A stretch of 64,000 nt of DNA, from contig JALWTD010000018.1 of assembly GCA_027082925.1 (NCBI GenBank), positions 62,001-126,000 on the forward strand, written 5' to 3'. Positions 28,241 to 35,439 of this stretch are shown here, one piece after another; position 1 is the stretch's first letter, and each line of letters begins with the position of its first letter. Origin of the DNA: Flavobacteriaceae bacterium. GTDB taxonomy: Bacteria > Bacteroidota > Bacteroidia > Flavobacteriales > Flavobacteriaceae. Position numbers and translations under genes: made by a program. The notes under the pieces are model-generated. The model was not told the origin of the DNA and ran no database searches. It was given only the letters and a program-made list of their open reading frames with translations.

Positions 28241-28861
28241 TTAAAATACCGATAAAGGCTGTTCAACTTTTTTTAATAATGTTACAATGTCTTCTTGTGT
28301 GCTGTTTCCTTTATCTTTATTGTACCAAACTTGTAAATGTTTTTTAAATTCGACATCAATAGCTCCATTTTTTCTTTTGTAATCTTGTACCATTTGAGTT
28401 GCAACAGCAGGTCTAGGTCCCCAAGTTCCAATAACGTTATTTTTATAGTCTAAAAGAAGGAGTTTTGGTATAGATTTACTTCCGTTTGTTAAAAAAGCAT
28501 TCATAAGTTCTTCATTTTCGTCTCTTAATGCAATTTTTAAATCAATATTGGTAGTTCCTTCAGCAATTTTATTTAGAATAGGTAAAATTTGAGCTGCATC
28601 GCCACACCACCCTTCAGCAATAACCAAAAAAGTATAGTTTACATTTAAACTGTTTAAAAAAGCAATTGTTTGGTCGTTTAATTTCAAAGTTTTATCTAAC
28701 CTATCCATTCTTTTATCGTTTAGAATGCTATAGTTTAAAATTTCTTCAGTTTGATTTTCTCCTGTAGATTTTCCTTCTGAAATTAGTTTTTTAACAAAAG
28801 ATCTGTATAATTGATATGATAATGTTCTTTTTACGTTTTTTTCTACTAAAATGTCGCTCAT
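28241..28861 (-). CDS. Thioredoxin-fold protein with a one-cysteine active site
   Basis: About 206 residues from the ATG at 28861 (MSDILVEKN); a longer start at 28891 is possible. The thioredoxin-like centre reads AEGWCGDAAQILPILNKI, so the second cysteine of CxxC is replaced by Ala. SIPKLLLLDYKNNVIGTWGPRP contains the cis-proline loop. It resembles the Thioredoxin_9 group of cytosolic proteins. Lack of the resolving cysteine argues against a classical disulfide reductase; a monothiol or binding role is possible. Confidence 0.75.
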   Translation of the reverse strand: MSDILVEKNVKRTLSYQLYRSFVKKLISEGKSTGENQTEEILNYSILNDKRMDRLDKTLKLNDQTIAFLNSLNVNYTFLVIAEGWCGDAAQILPILNKIAEGTTNIDLKIALRDENEELMNAFLTNGSKSIPKLLLLDYKNNVIGTWGPRPAVATQMVQDYKRKNGAIDVEFKKHLQVWYNKDKGNSTQEDIVTLLKKVEQPLSVF

Positions 28862-28910
28862 TTTATTTAAATTTAGTTCCCAATTAAACATAGGTTTTTT
28901 TAAAGGCTTA

Positions 28911-28918
28911 CAAAAATA
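28911..28918 (-). promoter_or_regulatory. Promoter -7 element for the thioredoxin-fold gene
   Basis: Minus strand TATTTTTG, exact TAnnTTTG match. It is 50 bases before the ATG at 28861 and 20 before the alternative start at 28891. Confidence 0.45.
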
Positions 28919-28967
28919 GAAATGTTTTGTGTTGCGAGAGTCATATAAAGTGAGTTAATTTGCATTA

Positions 28968-28983
28968 TGTAACAGTAGTTACA
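28968..28983. promoter_or_regulatory. Perfect 16-bp palindrome, possible Crp/Fnr-family operator
   Basis: TGTAAC-AGTA-GTTACA, a perfect dyad with a 4-base spacer. That is the spacing of Crp/Fnr-superfamily sites, but with a GTAAC half-site. It lies about 90 bases upstream of the inferred nos transcription start and about 60 bases from the divergent thioredoxin-gene promoter. Confidence 0.5.
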
Positions 28984-29020
28984 CTAAATTAAAGGATATA
29001 TAAGTCTTTTTATATTATTC

Positions 29021-29036
29021 TATGATATATATCATA
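29021..29036. promoter_or_regulatory. Fnr/NnrR-type operator of the nos cluster
   Basis: TATGATATATATCATA, a perfect 16-base palindrome. It contains TGAT-N4-ATCA, matching the Fnr/Dnr consensus TTGAT-N4-ATCAA except for the outermost base of each half. Its centre is at 29028.5, about 41 bases before the start site predicted from the -7 element at 29058-29065, the position of a class II activator. Confidence 0.65.
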
Positions 29037-29065
29037 TTTCGAATGACCGAGTATGGTTATTTTTG
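29037..29065 (+). promoter_or_regulatory. Promoter of the nos cluster
   Basis: TTTC at 29037-29040, 17-base spacer, then TATTTTTG at 29058-29065 (exact TAnnTTTG). The -33 box is imperfect (TTTC for TTTG), as expected for an activator-dependent promoter. The leader to the first ATG is about 26 bases. Confidence 0.6.
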
Positions 29066-29095
29066 CTTTGTATTTATAAACTAAATCATATTATT

Positions 29096-29671
29096 ATGAA
29101 AAAAATCAAACTAACAATTTCTCTTTTAGCGGTATCAATGCTTTTATTTGTATCGTGTAATGGAGAAAAAAAACAAGATGTAAAAGAAACAAAAACTGAA
29201 GCAGCACCTCTAGGAAAAGGACAATCTGCAGTATCAGATAACGTTTCAGAAGCAAACGCATTACAAGTTGCAAAATCTTTAGACGATTTTAAAACACTTG
29301 TAGTAGCAATTGAAACAGCAGGAGTTGAAGACGCAGTTGTAAACGCAGGTCCGTTAACTATTTTTGCGCCGGTAAATAGCGCTTTTGATAAATTACCTGA
29401 AGGTACCGTTGAAACATTGCTAAAGCCTGAAAATAAAGCAAAATTAGCATACATATTAACAAACCACGTAGCGCCGGCAAACTACCCTATTAAACAACTA
29501 AAAAAAGAAGCGAAAAAAGGACGTAAGTTATATATGGCTTCTGGTAAATATTTAGTTGTAGAAAATAAAGATGGCGATATTTATGTTGGAGGAACAAAAA
29601 TTTTAAAAACAGTAAAAGTGAGTAATGGTTGGATTCACGTTATAGGAGACGTGTTGGTGCCAGCCGAATAA
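29096..29671 (+). CDS. Fasciclin-domain lipoprotein, first gene of nos cluster
   Basis: About 191 residues from the ATG at 29096. Signal MKKIKLTISLLAVSMLLFVSC puts the lipid Cys at residue 21. A single fasciclin (FAS1) domain follows: FKTLVVAIETAG, LTIFAPVNSAFDKLPEGT, LLKPENKAKLAYILTNHV and the closing GWIHVIGDVLVP, which is the conserved H-box end. FAS1 domains mediate adhesion or protein contacts; in Bacteroidota nos clusters they recur next to the cytochrome. A scaffold or metal-handling role near NosZ is inference. No histidine/cysteine metal motif is obvious. Confidence 0.88.
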   Translation: MKKIKLTISLLAVSMLLFVSCNGEKKQDVKETKTEAAPLGKGQSAVSDNVSEANALQVAKSLDDFKTLVVAIETAGVEDAVVNAGPLTIFAPVNSAFDKLPEGTVETLLKPENKAKLAYILTNHVAPANYPIKQLKKEAKKGRKLYMASGKYLVVENKDGDIYVGGTKILKTVKVSNGWIHVIGDVLVPAE

Positions 29672-29696
29672 TTGAGTATATTTAAAAAACTAAAAA

Positions 29697-30179
29697 ATGA
29701 AATTAAAAGTATTAGTATTAGCATTAGTTGTAGCGTTTATATCTAGTTGCGGAGGAGAACAAAAGAAAGATCAAAAAGTTTCTGGTGAAAAAGAAGTAAA
29801 AGAAGTAAAAAAAGAAGCAAAAGCTGAGGAAACTGCCGATCCTATGAAAAACAAAGGAATTGGGCCTATAACAAATGTTGAGCTTGCTGAGATTGATGAG
29901 GCAATGGCAGCAGAAGGAAAAACTGTTTTTAAGGCAAAATGTTCTGCTTGTCACAAAATTAGTAAAAGAGTTGTTGGCCCGGCGTTGGCAGGAGTTACAG
30001 AAAGACGTTCTCCAGAATGGATTATGAATATGATTTTAAATCCGGAAGAAATGGTAGCTAAAGATCCAATTGCTAAAAAATTACTAGGAGAATATTTGGC
30101 GCCAATGGCAAACCAAAGTTTAACAGAAAAAGAAGCAAGATTAATATTAGAATACTTTAGAACAAAAAAAGGAAAATAA
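29697..30179 (+). CDS. Monohaem cytochrome c lipoprotein, likely NosZ electron donor
   Basis: A 160-residue lipoprotein with lipid Cys at residue 18 (AFISSC). A charged Lys/Glu-rich linker (about 20-55) leads to a class I cytochrome c. Haem is bound by CSACH at 82-86, with distal Met 137 in LAPMANQSL. It lies between the fasciclin gene and nosZ, 17-29 bases from each. No nosR/nosX is present, so this cytochrome is the obvious candidate to carry electrons from the quinol chain to the CuA site of NosZ. Confidence 0.9.
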   Translation: MKLKVLVLALVVAFISSCGGEQKKDQKVSGEKEVKEVKKEAKAEETADPMKNKGIGPITNVELAEIDEAMAAEGKTVFKAKCSACHKISKRVVGPALAGVTERRSPEWIMNMILNPEEMVAKDPIAKKLLGEYLAPMANQSLTEKEARLILEYFRTKKGK

Positions 30180-30208
30180 TTAAGTAACAAACAACAAACA
30201 GATATAGT

Positions 30209-32191
30209 ATGAAAACAATTTTTAAATCTCTATTTGCAATTACAGTATTATCGGTAATACTTAGTAGTTGTGGAAATGGAGGAACAAACAAAAAAGGCTC
30301 TCAAGGAGCTTTATCTGGAAATGCTGCAGAGCGAGTATATGTAGCTCCAGGTGAACACGATGAATTTTACGCATTTGTATCAGGTGGATTTAGTGGGCAG
30401 TTATCTGTTTACGGACTTCCTTCAGGTCGTTTATTTAAAGTAATCCCTGTATTTTCTGTAGATGCAGAAAAAGCTTATGGATTTAATGAAGAAACAAAAG
30501 CAATGTTAATGACTTCTCACGGATTTATTCCTTGGGATGATTCTCACCATCCAGATATATCTCAAACAGAAGGAGTATTAGACGGACGTTGGATATTTAT
30601 TAATGCAAACAATACACCTCGTATTGCAAAAATAGATTTAACAACTTTTGAAACAACAGAAATTCTTGAGATTCCAAATTCAGCAGGAAATCACAGTTCT
30701 TCTTTTGTGACAGAAAACTCTGAGTATGTAGTTGCAGGGACACGTTTCGGTATTCCATTCCCTCAAAGAGATATGCCTATTGATGAATATAAAGGAAACT
30801 TTAAAGGAGCTTTATCTTTCATTAAATTAGATCCTGAAGATGGAACAATGGATTTATCTTTCCAAATTAGAATGCCAGGATTTAACTACGATTTATCGCA
30901 CCCAGGACGTGGAAAATCTCACGGATGGTTTTTCTTTAGTACATATAACACTGAAGAATCAAACTCATTACTTGAAGTTAATGCTTCACAAAACGATAAA
31001 GATTATATCGCAGCTGTAAACTGGAAAAAAGCAGAAGAGTACATTAAAGCAGGTAAATATAAAACAATGCCAGCTAGATATGCACATAATACATATGACG
31101 AAAAAACACATACAGCTTCAACAGAATGGGGTAAAGAAGTAAAAGTATTAGACCCAGCAGAATGCCCAGGTCTTGTATATTTTTTACCAACTCCTAAATC
31201 ACCTCATGGTTGTGATGTAGATCCTTCAGGAGAGTACATTATAGGAAATGGAAAATTAGCTGCTGAACTTACAGCACACTCATTTACAAAAATGCTTAAA
31301 GCCATTGAAGAGAAAAAATTTGATGGAGAAGCTTATGGAATTCCTATCTTAAAATACGAAGATATCTTAGCAGGAGTTGTTAAACAACCAGGATTAGGAC
31401 CATTGCATACAGAGTTTGACGGTAAAGGAAATGCATATACTACATTCTTTATTTCTTCTGAAGTAGTAAAATGGAAATTAGGAACTTGGGAAGTAATTGA
31501 CAGAAAACCTACCTATTATTCTGTAGGTCACTTGATGATTCCTGGAGGAAACTCACGTAAACCATTTGGTAAATATGTGCTTGCAATGAATAAAATCACA
31601 AAAGACCGTTATTTACCAACAGGACCAGAGGTAACACAATCTGCTCAGTTATATGATATCACCGGAGAAAAAATGGAGTTATTATTAGACTTCCCTACTA
31701 TTGGTGAGCCTCATTACGCTGCAGGTATTCCGGCTAGTATAATAGCAGAAAACTCTAAGAAAATATACAAATTGGAAGAAAACGAGCATAAATATGCCGT
31801 TAAAAGTGAAGCAGAAGCTAAAGTGGAAAGAAACGGAAACGAAGTACATATTTATATGACAATGATTCGTTCTCACTTTGCACCAGATAATATTGAAGGT
31901 GTTAAAGTAGGAGACAAAGTTTACTTTCACGTAACAAACTTAGAACAAGATTATGACGTACCTCACGGTGTTTCTATGATTGGAGCTCAAACATCAGAGT
32001 TGTTAATTATGCCAGGTCAAACAGAAACATTTATTTGGGAACCAAAAGAAGTAGGTATTTGGCCATTCTATTGTACAGACTTCTGTTCTGCATTACACCA
32101 AGAAATGCAAGGATATGTTAGAGTTTCTCCAAAAGGATCTAAAGTTCCTATTAAATTTACATTAGACGGAGATGCTGTAGATGCCGAATAG
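30209..32191 (+). CDS. nosZ: Nitrous-oxide reductase, clade II (Sec-exported)
   Basis: A 660-residue enzyme with a Sec/lipoprotein-type signal (VILSSCGN, Cys 21) in place of the twin-arginine signal of clade I. Histidines in conserved contexts for the CuZ cluster include His 113-114 (DDSHHPD), 162 (GNHSSS), 238 (SHGW), 333 (SPHGCD), 400 (GPLHTEF) and 502 (EPHYAAG). The C-terminal cupredoxin domain binds CuA with His 586, Cys 622, Cys 626, His 630 and Met 633 (YCTDFCSALHQEM). It reduces N2O to N2 in the periplasm. A strong terminator follows immediately. Confidence 0.97.
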   Translation: MKTIFKSLFAITVLSVILSSCGNGGTNKKGSQGALSGNAAERVYVAPGEHDEFYAFVSGGFSGQLSVYGLPSGRLFKVIPVFSVDAEKAYGFNEETKAMLMTSHGFIPWDDSHHPDISQTEGVLDGRWIFINANNTPRIAKIDLTTFETTEILEIPNSAGNHSSSFVTENSEYVVAGTRFGIPFPQRDMPIDEYKGNFKGALSFIKLDPEDGTMDLSFQIRMPGFNYDLSHPGRGKSHGWFFFSTYNTEESNSLLEVNASQNDKDYIAAVNWKKAEEYIKAGKYKTMPARYAHNTYDEKTHTASTEWGKEVKVLDPAECPGLVYFLPTPKSPHGCDVDPSGEYIIGNGKLAAELTAHSFTKMLKAIEEKKFDGEAYGIPILKYEDILAGVVKQPGLGPLHTEFDGKGNAYTTFFISSEVVKWKLGTWEVIDRKPTYYSVGHLMIPGGNSRKPFGKYVLAMNKITKDRYLPTGPEVTQSAQLYDITGEKMELLLDFPTIGEPHYAAGIPASIIAENSKKIYKLEENEHKYAVKSEAEAKVERNGNEVHIYMTMIRSHFAPDNIEGVKVGDKVYFHVTNLEQDYDVPHGVSMIGAQTSELLIMPGQTETFIWEPKEVGIWPFYCTDFCSALHQEMQGYVRVSPKGSKVPIKFTLDGDAVDAE

Positions 32192-32225
32192 GAATCTCCT
32201 TAGTTAGAATAATTAAAAAATCAAT

Positions 32226-32259
32226 AACGGGCAAGGCACACTATATCTTGCCCGTTTTT
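32226..32259 (+). terminator. Terminator-like hairpin directly after nosZ
   Basis: Perfect 10-bp stem (AACGGGCAAG with CTTGCCCGTT), 11-base loop, then TTT. It lies 35 bases after the nosZ stop and 120 before the next gene. It probably ends or attenuates the nosZ message so that the enzyme is made in excess of the assembly proteins. The 121 bases beyond it, up to 32379, have no clear TAnnTTTG promoter. Confidence 0.75.
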
Positions 32260-32379
32260 ACTAAAAAAGCTTTTAATGAATACTTTCAGTTGTTGCATAC
32301 ATGAGTTATCTCCTTAAGGTTTTGATTTTTTAAAATTGCTATTTGAGTAAACTATTAAAAATTTAAAACTTTAAAAATC

Positions 32380-32967
32380 ATGAAAAAATCTAAAATATTA
32401 ATGATTGTAGGATCATTACTGTTGTTAGGATTGTTTGTACTTCCGTTATGGAATATAACTCTTGAAGCACCTCAATATCCAGATCCTATAGGAATGGATA
32501 TATACATTACAAAAATAGTAGATGCAAAACCCAACGATATAAAAAATATCAACTTAATGAACCACTATGTTGGAATGAAAGAAATTCCAGAGCATATGGC
32601 AGAGTTTGATATTTTTCCAATAGTAATTGGATTTATGGTTGGATTAGGACTGTTAATTGGCTTTAAAGCAAATTATAAATGGTATTTGTTTTGGCTAATA
32701 TTAATGACAGTTTTAGGAATAGCTGGAATGTATGACTTTTACTTGTGGGAATACGACTACGGACATAGTTTAAGTCCTAAAGCAGCTATTAAATTTACAA
32801 ATCCAGACGGTACGCCTATGGCATATCAGCCACCATTATTTGGAACCAAAACAATCTTAAATTTTGTGGCACATTCTTATCCAAGATCAGGAGCGTACTT
32901 TTTGTTTGTAGGAATGATTTCTACCTTAGCAGCTTTCTTTGTAGGAAAAAAAGAAGCTAAAGCTTAA
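32380..32967 (+). CDS. nos-cluster membrane protein of unknown function
   Basis: A 195-residue protein with about four transmembrane helices (7-25, 79-98, 102-122, 168-190). The periplasmic loop between helices 1 and 2 carries NHYVGMKEIPEHM, with His 62, Met 66, His 72 and Met 73, a potential copper- or haem-binding arrangement. The loop after helix 3 has the aromatic-rich YDFYLWEYDYGHSLSP. No known domain is recognised. Its place between nosZ and nosL suggests a role in N2O reduction, either copper delivery or electron transfer from the membrane. Confidence 0.75.
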   Translation: MKKSKILMIVGSLLLLGLFVLPLWNITLEAPQYPDPIGMDIYITKIVDAKPNDIKNINLMNHYVGMKEIPEHMAEFDIFPIVIGFMVGLGLLIGFKANYKWYLFWLILMTVLGIAGMYDFYLWEYDYGHSLSPKAAIKFTNPDGTPMAYQPPLFGTKTILNFVAHSYPRSGAYFLFVGMISTLAAFFVGKKEAKA

Positions 32968-32990
32968 TTTATTACATTTACAAAAAATTA

Positions 32991-33025
32991 TTTAAGCGAG
33001 TGTGTTTATTACATACTCGTTTAAA
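32991..33025 (+). other. Strong mRNA hairpin between membrane protein gene and nosL
   Basis: Fourteen paired positions (12 Watson-Crick, 2 G-U) with a 7-base loop: TTTAAGCGAGTGTG against CATACTCGTTTAAA. No T run follows (TACATTTT), so it is not a classical terminator. It could be a processing or stability element within the nos message. Confidence 0.55.
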
Positions 33026-33057
33026 TACATTTTAGAAACTACTAAAATCTAAAAATT

Positions 33058-33504
33058 ATGAAAAAATCCTTTCAAAAATGGGTTATAGGTGTAATTATTT
33101 TATCTACTTCACTAGCTTGTAAACCAGAACCTCAAGCAATAGAGTACGGCAAAGATCAGTGTAGTTTTTGCAAAATGAATATTGTAGATAAAACACATGC
33201 CGCTCAGTATGTTACAAAAAAAGGAAAACAGTTTAAATTTGATGCTATAGAGTGTATGGTAAATGCCGCAAGCGAAAAAGATGAACAAAGTATCGCTATT
33301 TTTTTAGTGGCAGATTACGGAAACCCAGGACAAATGATTGATGCGTTAAAAGCAACGTATTTAATATCTAAAGAAATAAAAAGCCCTATGGGCGCCAATC
33401 TGTCGGCATTATCCTCTAAAGAAAAAGCAGAAGAATTAAAACAACAATACGGCGGACAATTGTATTCTTGGGAATCATTAAAGCAAAAACTATCCGATAA
33501 GTAA
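33058..33504 (+). CDS. nosL: NosL copper-chaperone lipoprotein
   Basis: A 148-residue lipoprotein with lipid Cys 21 (TSLACKPEP). The NosL copper-binding motif is Cys 35-x-x-Cys 38-Lys-Met 40 (CSFCKM), followed by HAAQYVTKKGKQFKFDAIECM with a further Cys-Met pair. C-terminal PMGANLSALSSKE is also typical. NosL delivers Cu(I) for the NosZ centres, working with NosDFY. Its stop overlaps the nosD start (TAATG). Confidence 0.95.
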   Translation: MKKSFQKWVIGVIILSTSLACKPEPQAIEYGKDQCSFCKMNIVDKTHAAQYVTKKGKQFKFDAIECMVNAASEKDEQSIAIFLVADYGNPGQMIDALKATYLISKEIKSPMGANLSALSSKEKAEELKQQYGGQLYSWESLKQKLSDK

Positions 33505-34739
33505 TGAAGTATAAAATTCTCTTATTTTTTTTATTACTCTTCTCTTTTTCTTCAAAAGCATCACAAATAGAAGTTTGTAAAAGCTGTAAAATCTCTACAA
33601 TAAAAGAAGCAATTAGCATCGCTCAAAAAGGAGATACAATATTTATAAAAAAAGGTTTATATAAAGAACAAAATATAATTATTGATAAACCTCTTTCCTT
33701 GATAGGAGAAGAAGGTGCAGTTATTGATGGTGGCGAGGTAGGTGTAATCCTTGTATTTGAAACAGGTAATTTTACAATTAGTGGATTAAAAATTATTAAT
33801 GTAGGAATTAGCTATACCAAAGACCATGCAGCAATAAAAGTAGTTAAAGCAAATAATTTTGTGATAGAAAACTGCGTTTTGGAGAATGTATTCTTCGGAA
33901 TATTAATAGAAAAATCAAAAAAAGGAATCATTCGAAATAATAAAGTCTCTAGCGATAATAAAAACGAAGCAAGTTCAGGAAATGGAATCCATATTTGGAA
34001 TGGAAATCAAATGGAGATTTATAAGAACGAACTTTTTGGGTTGCGTGACGGTATTTACTTTGAATTTGTAAAAAACAGTAAAATATATGAAAATATAAGT
34101 CACGACAATATTAGATATGGACTGCATTTTATGTTTTCAAATAAAAACGTTTATCACCACAACGAGTTTAGAAATAATGGTGCAGGAGTGGCCGTAATGT
34201 TCTCTAAATTTATTGTAATGCACCATAATAAATTTAGATTAAATTGGGGCTCGGCATCTTACGGATTGCTGTTAAAAGAAATATACGACGCTGAAATTTA
34301 TAATAATTTATTTGAAGAAAACACCATTGGAATTAACGGAGAAGGCTCTACGCGAATTAATTATACAAACAATACGTTTTCCAGAAATGGTTGGGCCGTT
34401 AAAATTACGGGAGCTTGCTACAAAAATATTTTTAAGAAAAATAACTTTTTACATAATTCACTAGATTTATCATACAATAGTAAAATAAATGACAATCTAT
34501 TCGAAAACAATTATTGGAGTGAATATAACGGATACGATTTAGATAAAGACGGTATAGGTGATGTGCCTTACAGACCCGTAAAACTATTTTCGTATGTTGT
34601 TAATAAAACTCCGGAAGCATTGGTTTTATTAAGAAGCTTATTTGTAGATATTATTAATTTTTCAGAAAAAGTATCACCGGTTTTTACACCTGATAATTTA
34701 GTAGATAATAAACCTCTAATGAAGATAATACATGATTGA
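33504..34739 (+). CDS. nosD: NosD periplasmic copper-cluster assembly protein
   Basis: A 411-residue exported protein. The signal peptide is about residues 1-19 (ending SKAS), followed by a right-handed parallel beta-helix with many short repeats of the type NNFVIENCVLENV, GIIRNNKVS, MEIYKNELFG, SKIYENISHDN and NVYHHNEFRNN. NYWSEYNGYDLDKDGIGDVPY is a signature of the C-terminal part. NosD receives copper from NosL and is driven by the NosFY ABC transporter during CuZ assembly. It overlaps nosF by 8 bases. Confidence 0.96.
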   Translation: MKYKILLFFLLLFSFSSKASQIEVCKSCKISTIKEAISIAQKGDTIFIKKGLYKEQNIIIDKPLSLIGEEGAVIDGGEVGVILVFETGNFTISGLKIINVGISYTKDHAAIKVVKANNFVIENCVLENVFFGILIEKSKKGIIRNNKVSSDNKNEASSGNGIHIWNGNQMEIYKNELFGLRDGIYFEFVKNSKIYENISHDNIRYGLHFMFSNKNVYHHNEFRNNGAGVAVMFSKFIVMHHNKFRLNWGSASYGLLLKEIYDAEIYNNLFEENTIGINGEGSTRINYTNNTFSRNGWAVKITGACYKNIFKKNNFLHNSLDLSYNSKINDNLFENNYWSEYNGYDLDKDGIGDVPYRPVKLFSYVVNKTPEALVLLRSLFVDIINFSEKVSPVFTPDNLVDNKPLMKIIHD

Positions 34740-35439
34740 ATTTAAAAATTTACATAAACGTTTTGGAAAACTAACAGTTTTAGACGGCTTAGATTTAGAA
34801 ATAAAGCAAGGAGGTATTTTTGCAATATTAGGTCCAAACGGTTCAGGAAAAACAACTCTTATAAAATGTTTACTTGGGATGGTAATTCCTAACAAAGGAG
34901 ATATTATATACGAAGGGAAAAGTGTTTTGAGAAAATGGGAGTATAGAAATAATTTAAATTACTTACCTCAAATTGCAAATTTTCCACCAAATTTATCGGT
35001 TATAGAGCTTATAAAAATGGTTAAAAATCTTAGACCAAAGACTTCAAATGAAAAAGATTTGATAACCCTTTTTGGACTAGAAGATTTTTTAAATAAAAAA
35101 TTGGGAAATTTATCAGGAGGAACAAAACAAAAAGTAAATCTAGTACTTACTTTTATGTTTGATAGTGATTTAATTATTTTAGATGAGCCTACCACAGGTT
35201 TAGATCCTATTTCTTTAATTCATTTAAAAGAACTTATTCAAAAAGAAAAAAGCAAGGGCAAAACCATTTTAATAACAACTCATATTATGAGTTTTGTTGA
35301 TGAGGTTGCTGACGAAATAGTGTTTTTATTAGATGGTAAAATTTACTTTAAAGGCACTATAGAAGAATTGAAACAAAAAACAGATAACAACAACTTAGAG
35401 CACGCCATTGCTAACTTAATATCAAAACAATATGCTTAA
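34732..35439 (+). CDS. nosF: NosF ABC transporter ATPase
   Basis: A 235-residue ABC ATPase with Walker A GPNGSGKTT near residue 37, signature LSGGTKQK, Walker B LIILDEPTTGLD and the switch His in TTHIMSF. It energises NosD/NosY in maturation of the N2O reductase copper site. It overlaps both nosD and nosY by 8 bases, indicating tight coupling. Confidence 0.95.
   Translation: MIEFKNLHKRFGKLTVLDGLDLEIKQGGIFAILGPNGSGKTTLIKCLLGMVIPNKGDIIYEGKSVLRKWEYRNNLNYLPQIANFPPNLSVIELIKMVKNLRPKTSNEKDLITLFGLEDFLNKKLGNLSGGTKQKVNLVLTFMFDSDLIILDEPTTGLDPISLIHLKELIQKEKSKGKTILITTHIMSFVDEVADEIVFLLDGKIYFKGTIEELKQKTDNNNLEHAIANLISKQYA

Noticed and set aside
29724-29954. Phe-rich minus-strand frame opposite the cytochrome gene
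   Set aside because: It is the complement of the Lys/Glu-rich linker of the cytochrome and has no independent support.
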